DNA from: Streptomyces violaceusniger Tu 4113
GTDB taxonomy: Bacteria > Actinomycetota > Actinomycetes > Streptomycetales > Streptomycetaceae
Length of the DNA stretch: 64,000 nt
Direction: 5' to 3'
Assembly: GCF_000147815.2 (NCBI RefSeq)
Contig: NC_015957.1
Coordinates: 2,170,001-2,234,000 of the forward strand
Shown: positions 26,076 to 34,359 of the stretch, piece by piece
Numbering within the stretch: the stretch's first letter is position 1
Layout of the letters: every line of letters begins with the position of its first letter
Program-made: the position numbers and the translations under genes
The notes under the pieces: generated by a model
What the model was told of the DNA's origin: nothing
Seen by the model: only the letters and a program-made list of their open reading frames with translations
The model's database searches: none

Positions 26076-26380
26076 CCGCGCGCGGGGCTGACCGCGGACG
26101 GGCGCTGACCGCGAACGCGGGCTTTGGCGGTGAATGGGGGGTCTGGCGGTGAACGGGGGACTATGACGGTGAACGGGCGCTCTGGTGGTGAACCGTGATC
26201 TCGGATGGCCCACAGGCCCCCTAACCCTCCGCTTCGTCACTCTCCGTGGTGAGAAAGTTATCCACACCGCAACTGTTGTCAACAGATTCCTGAATTCCCC
26301 TAGCTTTTCGGCCTGTTAGTTATCACTCTGGGTAGTGGAGGAGTGACGGGCTCGGAAGTCCGTTGAGAGGGGTGCGGGGA
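26076..26380. other. Intergenic region with one DnaA-box-like sequence
   Basis: The first part (26080-26200) contains loose repeats of GCGGTGAACGGGGG and no gene. The second is much less GC-rich (26250-26340). It contains TTATCCACA at about 26258-26266, identical to the general bacterial DnaA box, and nearby TTGTCAACA, probably around the promoter of the DUF6099-like gene. One box alone does not make an origin. Confidence 0.4.
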
Positions 26381-26866
26381 ATGGACGCTATGCGGCTGAT
26401 CGGTGTCACCCGGCACGCCCTGGCGAAGGCCGGGGGCGTGCACGACATCGTGGCCGAAGCCTGGCAGGTTCAAGCGCTGGCCGAGGCGGTCGGCGGTTAT
26501 TTCGTGGTGAGCGGCCCGGCGGCCGCGCGAGCGGAGGCGCGCGGTCTGTGCGAGGCGGGCGGGCGGGCGCGCGGCGCCCTGTTCCACCCGGCGCTGCACC
26601 ACCCCGCGCTGCGCGGCGGCGGTTTACGGGCCGCACAGCTCTCGGAGGTGCGCGATCCGAGAGAGGTGCTGCTGGCGCTCGGAGATCTGCTCGCGGAGGC
26701 GGGGTTCGCGCTGGTCGGGGTCGCCGCCAATACGGAGGAGGAGGCGCTGTACTGGCAGTGCGTGGAGGCGATCGACGCGGCGGACGAGGCCCGGGACCGG
26801 GTGCACGGGATGCTCCGGCATCTCACATTCCGCGAGTGGGGCGGGGAGTGGGGTGGTGCCGCGTGA
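26381..26866 (+). CDS. DUF6099-like Streptomyces protein with a TTA codon
   Basis: A 161-residue protein beginning MDAMRLIGVTRHALAKAGGVHDIVAEAWQVQALAEAVG, which I recognise as the style of the DUF6099 family found in Streptomyces. Function unknown; no membrane segment; largely helical and acidic at the end. The ATG 26381 follows GAGGGG. Leu82 is encoded by TTA (26624-26626), a codon so rare in Streptomyces that it usually makes a gene depend on the bldA tRNA and hence on developmental stage. The next gene starts 18 bases after the stop. Confidence 0.8.
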   Translation: MDAMRLIGVTRHALAKAGGVHDIVAEAWQVQALAEAVGGYFVVSGPAAARAEARGLCEAGGRARGALFHPALHHPALRGGGLRAAQLSEVRDPREVLLALGDLLAEAGFALVGVAANTEEEALYWQCVEAIDAADEARDRVHGMLRHLTFREWGGEWGGAA

Positions 26867-26884
26867 AGAGGCAGGATGGGGGTC

Positions 26885-27808
26885 ATGGATCTTCGCATCT
26901 TCACCGAGCCCCAGCAGGGGGCGACCTACGACACTCTGCTCACCGTCGCCAAGGCCACCGAGGACCTCGGATTCGACGCCTTTTTCCGGTCCGACCACTA
27001 TCTGCGCATGGGGAGCGTCGACGGCCTCCCGGGCCCCTCCGACGCCTGGATCACCCTGGCCGGGCTGGCCCGCGAGACCCGGCGGATCCGGCTGGGCACG
27101 CTGATGACCGCCGCCACCTTCCGGCTGCCCGGTGTGCTGGCGATCCAGGTCGCTCAGGTCGACCAGATGTCGGGTGGACGAGTCGAGCTGGGCCTGGGCG
27201 CGGGCTGGTTCGAGGAGGAGCACCGGGCCTATGGGATCCCCTTCCCCAAGGAGAAGTTCGCCCGGCTGGAGGAGCAGTTGGCCATCGTCACCGGGCTGTG
27301 GCAGACCCCGGTCGGCGAGACCTTCGGCTATGACGGTGCCCACTACCAACTGGTGGACTCCCCGGCGCTGCCCAAGCCCGCGCAGAGCAAGGTGCCGGTG
27401 CTGATCGGCGGCCAGGGGGCGACGCGTACGCCGCGGCTGGCCGCCCAGTACGCGGACGAGTTCAATATGCCGTTCGCCTCGGTCGAGGACAGTGAGCGCC
27501 AGTTCGGCCGGGTGCGGAAGGCGGCCGAGGCCGCCGGCCGCAAGGGCGACGACCTGGTGTACTCCAGCGCGCTCGTGGCCTGCGTGGGCAAGGACGACGC
27601 CGAGGTCGCCCGGCGGGCCGCGGCGATCGGCCGGGAGGTCGAGGAGCTGAAGGAGAACGGGCTGGCGGGCTCCCCGGCCGAGGTCGTCGACAAGATCGGC
27701 CGCTACGCGGAGGCGGGCGCCTCCCGGATGTACCTCCAGATGCTGGACCTTGAGGACCTCGACCACCTGGAGCTGATTTCCTCGCAGGTCCAGGCCCAGT
27801 TGGGCTGA
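26885..27808 (+). CDS. LLM-class F420-dependent oxidoreductase
   Basis: A luciferase-like monooxygenase-fold enzyme of 307 residues (310 if the ATG at 26876 is used). MDLRIFTEPQQGATYDTLLTVAKATEDLGFDAFFRSDHYLRMG and the later RIRLGTLMTAATFRLPGVLAIQVAQVDQMSGGRVELGLGAGW are typical of actinobacterial F420-dependent TIGR-type LLM enzymes. The start at 26885 is preferred by family resemblance. It sits just behind the DUF6099-like gene and ahead of the homocysteine methyltransferase gene. Substrate unknown; these enzymes reduce or oxidise small metabolites with F420. Confidence 0.9.
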   Translation: MDLRIFTEPQQGATYDTLLTVAKATEDLGFDAFFRSDHYLRMGSVDGLPGPSDAWITLAGLARETRRIRLGTLMTAATFRLPGVLAIQVAQVDQMSGGRVELGLGAGWFEEEHRAYGIPFPKEKFARLEEQLAIVTGLWQTPVGETFGYDGAHYQLVDSPALPKPAQSKVPVLIGGQGATRTPRLAAQYADEFNMPFASVEDSERQFGRVRKAAEAAGRKGDDLVYSSALVACVGKDDAEVARRAAAIGREVEELKENGLAGSPAEVVDKIGRYAEAGASRMYLQMLDLEDLDHLELISSQVQAQLG

Positions 27809-27831
27809 GCGAACCACCAGGAGCACCCGTG

Positions 27832-28821
27832 ATGTCCGTAACCCGCACGCCCTTGGCCACCGCGTTGGAGCGCGGACCGCTCGTCCTCGACGGCGGGTTG
27901 TCCAACCAACTGGAGGCACAGGGCTGCGATCTCTCCGACGAGCTGTGGTCGGCCCGGCTGCTGGCCGATGACCCGGGGCAGATCGAGGCGGCCCACACCG
28001 CCTACGCACGGGCGGGCGCACGGGTGCTCATCACCAGCAGCTATCAGGCCACCTACGAGGGTTTCGCCCACCGGGGCGTGGGCCACGAGCAGGCCACCGC
28101 GCTGCTGAGGCGCAGTGTCGAGCTGGCGCGCACGGGGGCCGAGCGGGCGGCCACCGAGCGCGCGACGGCCCGTGACCAGGCCGCGGGCGACCGGGCCGTG
28201 GGCGGCGACCGGGCCGCGGACGACCGGGCCGCGGAGCCGGTGTGGGTCGCCGCCTCCGTCGGGCCCTACGGGGCGATGCTGGCGGACGGCAGCGAGTACC
28301 GCGGGCGGTACGGACTGAGCGTGGCCGAGCTGGTGCGGTTCCACCGGCCGAGGATCGAGGCGCTGGCCGCGGCCGGGCCCGATGTGCTGGCGCTGGAGAC
28401 GGTGCCGGACGCCGATGAGGCCGCGGCACTGCTGAGCGCCGTCGAGGGATGCGGGGTGCCGGTATGGCTCTCCTACAGCATCGCGGGGGAGACCACCCGG
28501 GCCGGGCAGCCCCTGAGGGAGGCGTTCGCCCTGGCCGCGGGGGTCGACCAGGTGATCGCCGTGGGCGTCAACTGCTGCGAGCCGGGCGACGCCGACCGGG
28601 CAGTGGAGATCGCGGCCGACATCACCGGCAAGCCGGTGGTGGTCTATCCGAACAGCGGAGAGGAGTGGGATGCCACGGCACGGAGCTGGCGCGGCCGGGC
28701 GACCTTCGACCCGGGGCGGGTGAAGGCATGGCGGGACGCGGGGGCGCGGCTCATCGGTGGCTGCTGCCGGGTGGGGCCGGAGCGGATCGCGGAGCTGGCC
28801 GCCGTGGTGAGAAACCATTAG
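27832..28821 (+). CDS. mmuM: Homocysteine S-methyltransferase
   Basis: A 329-residue zinc-dependent enzyme that transfers a methyl group from S-methylmethionine (or SAM) to homocysteine, giving methionine. Zinc ligands are seen in VGVNCCEP and GGCCRVGP; LVLDGGLSNQLEAQGCDL is the family N-terminus. An Arg/Ala/Asp-rich segment of about 30 residues (near 104-134, RAATERATARDQAAGDRA...) is inserted between the second helix and WVAASVGPYG; it looks like a low-complexity expansion. ATG 27832 directly follows a GTG; CCAGGAGC is the ribosome-binding site. It lies immediately upstream of hen1, whose enzyme consumes SAM; a functional link is only inference. Confidence 0.88.
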   Translation: MSVTRTPLATALERGPLVLDGGLSNQLEAQGCDLSDELWSARLLADDPGQIEAAHTAYARAGARVLITSSYQATYEGFAHRGVGHEQATALLRRSVELARTGAERAATERATARDQAAGDRAVGGDRAADDRAAEPVWVAASVGPYGAMLADGSEYRGRYGLSVAELVRFHRPRIEALAAAGPDVLALETVPDADEAAALLSAVEGCGVPVWLSYSIAGETTRAGQPLREAFALAAGVDQVIAVGVNCCEPGDADRAVEIAADITGKPVVVYPNSGEEWDATARSWRGRATFDPGRVKAWRDAGARLIGGCCRVGPERIAELAAVVRNH

Positions 28822-28854
28822 GTGAGGGAGGGGCACCGGGCGATACTCGGACGG

Positions 28855-30444
28855 GTGTTCTTGACGATAACCACCACCGGCACCGCCGAGCGCCCCGCGA
28901 CCGACCTCGGGTTTCTGCTGCACAAGCACCCCGACAAGGCGCAGCGGTTCTCGACCTCCTACGGCACCGCGCATGTCCTCTATCCCGAGGCGACCGCCGA
29001 ACGCTGCACCGCGGCGCTGCTGTTGGAAGTGGATCCCGTGGCGCTGGTGCGGCGGGGCCGCGGCAAGGGCCGGGGCGGCGCTCCCGACTCCGCGCTCGCG
29101 CAGTACGTCAACGACCGCCCGTACGCCGCCTCCTCACTGCTGGCGGTCGCGCTGAGCGCGGTCTTCTCCAGTGCGCTCAGGGGCCAGTGCAAGGCCCGGC
29201 CCGAGCTGCCGGAGCAGGCGCTGCCGCTGCGGATCGAGGTGCCCGCGCTGCCCGCCCGCGGCGGCGCCGCCCTGGTCGAGCGGCTCTTCGCACCGCTGGG
29301 CTGGGCGGTGACGGCCGAGCCGGTGGCGCTGGACGAGGGGTTCCCGCGCTGGGGCGAATCGCGGTACGTACGGCTGGTGCTGGAGGGCGAGCTGCGGCTG
29401 GCGGACGCCCTGCGCCATCTGTATGTGCTGCTGCCCGTGCTCGACGACGCCAAGCACTACTGGGTCGCCCCGGACGAGGTGGACAAGCTGCTGCGCTCCG
29501 GCGAGGGCTGGCTGGAGCGCCACCCCGAGCAGCGGCTGATCACCAACCGCTATCTGGCCCGGCGCTGGTCGCTGACGCGCAGCGCGCTGGAGCGGCTGGA
29601 GCTGGCACGGCTCGCCGAGGCCGACGACACCGAGGCGGAGGAGATCGACAACGCCGTCGACAACGCCATCGGCGAACCGGCGGCCGAGTCGCTGGAGGAG
29701 GACGACGAAGCGGGTTCCGAGCAGCGGCCGGTGCCGCTGGCGGTACGGCGGCGGGAGGCGATACTCGACGCCCTGCGCGGGGCCGGGGCGGCCAGGGTGC
29801 TCGATCTGGGCTGCGGCCAGGGGCAGTTGCTGGGCGCGCTGCTGAAGGAGGCGCGGTTCACCGAGATCGTGGGCGTCGATGTGTCGATGCGCGCGCTCAA
29901 CGAGGCGGCACGGAGGCTGCGGCTGGACCGCCCGGGGCCGGACCGTCCGGGGCTGGACACCGGCACGGTCGAGCGGCAGTCGTCGGCCCGGCTGAAGCTG
30001 ACCCAGGGCGCCCTCACCTACACCGACTCCCGGCTCGCCGGATATGACGCGGCGGTGCTCAGCGAGGTGATCGAGCATGTGGATCCGCCTCGGCTGCCCG
30101 CCCTGGAGCATGCGGTGTTCGGCGCCGCACGGCCCAAGGCCGTCGTGGTGACCACGCCCAACGTGGAGTACAACGTGCGCTGGGAGACCCTGCCCGCCGG
30201 GCGGATGCGCCATGGCGACCACCGCTTCGAGTGGACGCGCGAGGAGTTCCGGGCCTGGGCGGAGCAGGTCGCCGAGCGGCATGGCTACGCGGTGGAGTTC
30301 CGCCCCGTCGGCCCCGAGGACCCCGAGGTCGGCCCGCCCACCCAGCTCGCGCTCTTCCGCCTGGCCGCCGAGGGCGGCGGCGACGGCACGGACAGCCGGA
30401 GCGGCGACCGCACCGCGATCACGACGAAGGAGGCAGCAGCATGA
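28855..30444 (+). CDS. hen1: Hen1, 3'-terminal RNA ribose 2'-O-methyltransferase
   Basis: A 529-residue protein in two parts. Residues 1-250 are the bacterial Hen1 N-terminal domain (VFLTITTTGTAERPATDLGFLLHKHP...; ...YVNDRPYAASSLLAVALS), and the C-terminal half is a SAM methyltransferase with VLDLGCGQGQLLGALL and the metal-binding EVIEHVD and HGDHRFEW elements. It methylates the 2'-OH at a broken RNA end before Pnkp seals it, so the repaired site resists recutting by ribotoxins. The GTG at 28855 gives the family N-terminus; an earlier GTG (28822) is possible. The linker (residues 255-300) is strongly acidic. It overlaps pnkp by 4 bases. Confidence 0.93.
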   Translation: MFLTITTTGTAERPATDLGFLLHKHPDKAQRFSTSYGTAHVLYPEATAERCTAALLLEVDPVALVRRGRGKGRGGAPDSALAQYVNDRPYAASSLLAVALSAVFSSALRGQCKARPELPEQALPLRIEVPALPARGGAALVERLFAPLGWAVTAEPVALDEGFPRWGESRYVRLVLEGELRLADALRHLYVLLPVLDDAKHYWVAPDEVDKLLRSGEGWLERHPEQRLITNRYLARRWSLTRSALERLELARLAEADDTEAEEIDNAVDNAIGEPAAESLEEDDEAGSEQRPVPLAVRRREAILDALRGAGAARVLDLGCGQGQLLGALLKEARFTEIVGVDVSMRALNEAARRLRLDRPGPDRPGLDTGTVERQSSARLKLTQGALTYTDSRLAGYDAAVLSEVIEHVDPPRLPALEHAVFGAARPKAVVVTTPNVEYNVRWETLPAGRMRHGDHRFEWTREEFRAWAEQVAERHGYAVEFRPVGPEDPEVGPPTQLALFRLAAEGGGDGTDSRSGDRTAITTKEAAA

Positions 30445-33065
30445 CCGAGGAGAAGCGCCCGATCGGCGTGCCCGACCTGTCCCTGGTGGTGTTCGTCGGC
30501 ACCACCGGCTCCGGCAAGTCCACCTTCGCCCGGCACCACTTCCGGCCCACCCAGATCGTCTCCTCCGACGTCTGCCGGGGGCTGGTCGCCGACGACGAGA
30601 ACGACCAGAGCGCCACTCCCGACGCCTTCGACGTGCTGCACTACATCGTGGACAAGCGGCTGGCCGCCGGCCGGCTGACCGTCGTCGACGCCACCAACGT
30701 CCGCAGCGAGTCCCGCCGCAGCCTGATCGGGCTCGCCCGCGAGCATGACGTCCTGCCCGTGGCGATCGTCCTCGACATCCCCGAGGGCGAGTGCGCCCGG
30801 CGCAACGCCCAGCGCCCCGACCGCGCCGGGATGCCCGACCATGTCATCCCCCGCCAGCGCCGTGAGCTGCGCCGCTCCCTGAAGTCCCTGGAGCGCGAGG
30901 GGTTCCGCAAGGTGCATATCCTGCGTGGCGTCGAGGAGGTCGAGGCCGCGGAGGTCGTCACCGAGCGCCGCTACAACGATCTGCGCCATCTCACCGGCCC
31001 GTTCGACATCATCGGCGACATCCACGGCTGCCGCTCCGAGCTGGAGACCCTGCTGGGCAAGCTGGGCTACGCCCTGCGCCGCGACGAGTCCGGCCGCCCG
31101 GTCGACGCCGCCCACCCCGAGGGCCGTACGGCGGTCTTCGTCGGCGACCTCGTCGATCGCGGCCCCGACAGCCCCGGGGTGCTGCGCCTGGTGATGGGCA
31201 TGGTCGCCTCCGGCGCGGCCCTGTGCGTGCCCGGCAACCATGAGAACAAGCTCGGCCGCTATCTCAAGGGTCGTAAGGTGCGGGTCACCCACGGCCTCGC
31301 CGAGACCGTGGAGCAGTTGGACCGGGAGCACACGGCGGACCCGGACTTCGTCGAGCGGGTGCGGGAGTTCATCGAGTCGCTGGTCAGCCACTACGTACTG
31401 GATGGCGGGGCGCTGGTGGTGTGTCACGCCGGGCTGCCCGAGAAGTACCACGGCCGCACCTCCGGCCGGGTCCGTTCGCACGCCCTGTACGGGGAGACGA
31501 CCGGGGAGACCGATGAGTTCGGGCTGCCGGTGCGCTATCCGTGGGCCGAGGACTACCGTGGCCGGGCCGCCGTCGTCTACGGCCACACCCCCACCCCTCG
31601 CGCCTCCTGGCTCAACAACACCATCTGCCTCGACACCGGCTGTGTCTTCGGCGGCCGGATGACCGCGCTGCGCTGGCCGGAGCGCGAGTTGGTGGACGTC
31701 TCGGCCGAGCGGGTCTGGTACGAACCGGTCAAACCGCTGACCACCGAGGCCCCCGGAGGCGCCGACGGCCGCCCGCTCGACCTGGCCGATGTGCGGGGCC
31801 GCCGTATCGTCGAGACCCGCCATATGGGCCGGATCGCGGTCAAGGAGGAGAACGCGGCGGCGGCGCTGGAGGTCATGAGCCGTTTCGCGGTCGACCCCCG
31901 GCTGCTCGGCTACCTCCCGCCCACCATGGCGCCGACCGCCACCTCCAAGGAGGGGACCGGCGGCGGAGCCGCCGACGGAGGCTTCCTCGAACACCCGGCG
32001 GAGGCGTTCGCCGCCTACCGCGCGGACGGGGTGCGCCAGGTGATCTGCGAGGAGAAGCACATGGGCTCCCGCGCGGTGGCGCTGGTCTGCCGTGACGCGG
32101 ACCTCGCACGGGAGCGCTTCGGCGCGCCGGACGGCGCCTCGGGCACGATCCACACCCGTACCGGACGCCCGTTCTTCGACGACGTCCAGCTCACCGAGAC
32201 CGTGCTGCGCGTGCTGAGCCGCTCCCTCGAGGACTCCGGGCTGTGGCAGGAGCTGGACACCGACTGGCTGCTGCTGGACGCCGAGTTGATGCCGTGGTCG
32301 CTCAAGGCCGAGGGGCTGCTGCGCAACCAGTACGCGGCGGTGGGCGCCGCCTCCCGTGCCGTCTTCCCCGGCGTTCTCGCGGCGCTGGAGGGGGCGGAGG
32401 CGCGCGGTGTGGAGGTGTCCGCCCTCCTTGGCAAGCAGCGTGAACGGGCGTCGGACGCGGCCGCGTTCACCGACGCCTACCGGCGCTACTGCTGGCCGGT
32501 CGACGGGCCGGACGGTATCCGGATGGCGCCGTTCCAGATCCTGGCCGTCCAGGGCCGTAACCTCGCCACCGCGCTGCCCCATGATCAGCAGCTCGCCCTG
32601 GTCGACCGGATGATCGACGCCGAGAAGCCGGCCGCCGACGGCCACGGCGCCCGGCTGCTGGCCCCCACCCGGCGGCTGATCGTCGACACCGAGGACGAGG
32701 CGTCGGTCGCCGAGGGCGTGCGGTGGTGGCTGGACCTGACGGCGGCGGGCGGCGAGGGCATGGTGGTCAAGCCCCTCCAGGGCTTTGTCCGCAAGGGCGA
32801 CGGCCGGCTGGTCCAGCCGGGCGTGAAGTGCCGGGGCCGCGAGTATCTGCGGATCATCTACGGCCCGGAGTACACCCGCCCGGAGAACCTGGACCGGCTG
32901 CGGGTGCGCCATCTCGGCCACAAGCGCTCGCTCGCCCTGCGGGAGTACGCGCTCGGGCTGGAGGCGCTGGACCGGCTGGCGGAGGGCGAGCCCCTGTGGC
33001 GCGTCCACGAGGCGGTGTTCGCGGTGCTCGCGCTGGAGTCGGAACCGGTGGACCCACGGTTGTAG
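30441..33065 (+). CDS. pnkp: Pnkp, polynucleotide kinase-phosphatase-ligase for RNA repair
   Basis: An 874-residue three-domain enzyme. Kinase: GTTGSGKST (20-28). Metallophosphoesterase: GDIHG (192-196), GDLVDRGP, GNHEN and later GHTPTP. Adenylyltransferase/ligase: Lys539 in EEKHMGSR, with MVVKP near the end. It heals 5'-OH and 2',3'-cyclic phosphate ends left by ribotoxins and, together with Hen1, ligates them. The start codon overlaps the hen1 stop, so the complex subunits are made together. All key residues I can check are present. Confidence 0.95.
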   Translation: MTEEKRPIGVPDLSLVVFVGTTGSGKSTFARHHFRPTQIVSSDVCRGLVADDENDQSATPDAFDVLHYIVDKRLAAGRLTVVDATNVRSESRRSLIGLAREHDVLPVAIVLDIPEGECARRNAQRPDRAGMPDHVIPRQRRELRRSLKSLEREGFRKVHILRGVEEVEAAEVVTERRYNDLRHLTGPFDIIGDIHGCRSELETLLGKLGYALRRDESGRPVDAAHPEGRTAVFVGDLVDRGPDSPGVLRLVMGMVASGAALCVPGNHENKLGRYLKGRKVRVTHGLAETVEQLDREHTADPDFVERVREFIESLVSHYVLDGGALVVCHAGLPEKYHGRTSGRVRSHALYGETTGETDEFGLPVRYPWAEDYRGRAAVVYGHTPTPRASWLNNTICLDTGCVFGGRMTALRWPERELVDVSAERVWYEPVKPLTTEAPGGADGRPLDLADVRGRRIVETRHMGRIAVKEENAAAALEVMSRFAVDPRLLGYLPPTMAPTATSKEGTGGGAADGGFLEHPAEAFAAYRADGVRQVICEEKHMGSRAVALVCRDADLARERFGAPDGASGTIHTRTGRPFFDDVQLTETVLRVLSRSLEDSGLWQELDTDWLLLDAELMPWSLKAEGLLRNQYAAVGAASRAVFPGVLAALEGAEARGVEVSALLGKQRERASDAAAFTDAYRRYCWPVDGPDGIRMAPFQILAVQGRNLATALPHDQQLALVDRMIDAEKPAADGHGARLLAPTRRLIVDTEDEASVAEGVRWWLDLTAAGGEGMVVKPLQGFVRKGDGRLVQPGVKCRGREYLRIIYGPEYTRPENLDRLRVRHLGHKRSLALREYALGLEALDRLAEGEPLWRVHEAVFAVLALESEPVDPRL

Positions 33066-33142
33066 TGACGACGGTCCAGGGGTGTCCGGCGGATCTTGAC
33101 GCCTGCGGCGGGCTACTCCCCTCCCCGCCCCTTCCCTCAACT

Positions 33143-33233
33143 GGGGCTCCGCCCCAGACCCCGCTCCTCAAACGCCGGAGGGGCTGGAAGGCGGGACTTC
33201 GCCCCAGACCCCGGGGTCCAGGGGCGAAGCCCC
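33143..33233. terminator. Paired GC hairpins after pnkp
   Basis: Two similar hairpins, GGGGC-TCC-GCCCC (33143-33155) and GGGGC-GAA-GCCCC (33221-33233), with a further dyad between them (CGGAGGGG and CCCC runs). This composite is a familiar intergenic element at Streptomyces operon ends. It lies between pnkp (+) and a minus-strand regulator gene, so it could serve both. Confidence 0.65.
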
Positions 33234-33297
33234 GCATGGTCCGCCGCACATCCCGTGGGGCCTGGCGGCCCAGGCTCCGGGGCCCGGCCGCCGGGGC

Positions 33298-34305
33298 TCA
33301 GACGGCCGAGGGTGCCCGGGCCTCCCGGGCCCGGAACGCACGGCGGTAGTCGTGCGGCGGCACCCCCACCGCACGGGTGAAGTGGCGGCGCAGATTGGCC
33401 GCCGTCCCCAGCCCGCACAGCTCCGCGATCCGGTCCACCGGCAGATCGCCGCCCTCCAGCAGCTCCCGGGCGCGCGCGATCCGCTGGCCCTGCAGCCAGC
33501 GCAGCGGCGTCGTGCCCGTGGCGGCGTGGAAGCGGCGGGCCAGGGTGCGCGGGCTGGTGTGGGCGCGGCGGGCGAGGTCGGCGACGGCCAGCGGCTCATG
33601 CAGCCGCTCGGCGGCCCAGTGCAGCAGCGGGGCGAGCGAGTCGTCGGTGCGCTCCGGCAGCGGCGCCTCGATGTACTGGGCCTGGCCGCCGGGCCGGTGG
33701 GCGGGTGCGACGAGCTGCCGGGCCAGGGTGTTGGCCGCCTCGGTGCCGTAGTCCTCGCGCACCAGATGGAGACAGACGTCGATACAGGCCGTGGACCCCG
33801 CCCCGGTCAGCACATCGCCGTGGTCGACATAGAGCACGGACGGATCGAGCCGTACGGCCGGATAGCGCTCGGCGAACAGCGCCGCGTACATCCAGTGGGT
33901 GGCCGCCGTACGGCCGTCGAGAAGTCCGGTCGCGGCGAGGGTGAACGCGCCCGAGCACAGCGACACGATGCGGGCACCGCGCCGATGAGCCTCGCGCAGC
34001 GCGGCGATCAGCTCGTCGGGCGGATCGCCGCGCACATCGGCCGAGGCCGGGACGATCACCGTGTCCGCGGTGATCAGCTCCTCGGTGCCGTACGGGGTGT
34101 GGGCGGCGAACCACGAACGGGTGGCGACCGGGTCACCGGCCTCCGTACCGCCCGGTCCGATCGCACAGACCCGCAGCTCGTACCAGGGGACGGGGAGCCC
34201 GGGGCGATCGGTGCCGAAGACATGGCAGGGCACCGCCAGGTCGAAGATCGGCATGCCCGGGGTGACGGCGAGGGCTATGGACCGCATGGCAGAAATGTAG
34301 CGCAT
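33298..34305 (-). CDS. GlxA-type transcriptional regulator (DJ-1/PfpI plus AraC)
   Basis: A 335-residue regulator. The N-terminal DJ-1/PfpI-like domain has the nucleophile-elbow-like VSLCSGAFTLAATGLLDGRTAATHW. The C-terminal AraC domain has two helix-turn-helix units, LAVADLARRAHTSPRTLARRFHAATGTTPLRW and LPVDRIAELCGLGTAANLRRHFTRAVGVPPHDYRRAF. The start at 34305 is chosen because GGAG lies 7 bases upstream on the minus strand; 34287 is the alternative. It is divergent from the MFS gene (54 bases between starts), a classic regulator-exporter arrangement. Confidence 0.92.
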   Translation of the reverse strand: MRYISAMRSIALAVTPGMPIFDLAVPCHVFGTDRPGLPVPWYELRVCAIGPGGTEAGDPVATRSWFAAHTPYGTEELITADTVIVPASADVRGDPPDELIAALREAHRRGARIVSLCSGAFTLAATGLLDGRTAATHWMYAALFAERYPAVRLDPSVLYVDHGDVLTGAGSTACIDVCLHLVREDYGTEAANTLARQLVAPAHRPGGQAQYIEAPLPERTDDSLAPLLHWAAERLHEPLAVADLARRAHTSPRTLARRFHAATGTTPLRWLQGQRIARARELLEGGDLPVDRIAELCGLGTAANLRRHFTRAVGVPPHDYRRAFRAREARAPSAV

Positions 34306-34359
34306 GCTGTCACTCCTGCCACTCGTCCCGTCCTGCCCCGGGGCCGATGCTGGACGGGC

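Noticed and set aside
26258..26266. TTATCCACA as part of a replication origin
   Set aside because: A single DnaA-box-like word without a cluster of further boxes, dnaA or dnaN nearby.
30285..33140. A 951-codon open frame antisense to pnkp
   Set aside because: It mirrors the GC-rich third positions of pnkp, has no family motif and spans two real genes; typical of high-GC antisense frames.
33143..33233. CRISPR or insertion-sequence end
   Set aside because: The repeated hairpins are a common Streptomyces intergenic terminator-like element, with no spacers or transposase.
33352..34359. Long N-terminal extension of the MFS exporter
   Set aside because: It is antisense to the GlxA-type regulator gene; a normal MFS N-terminus starts at 34360.
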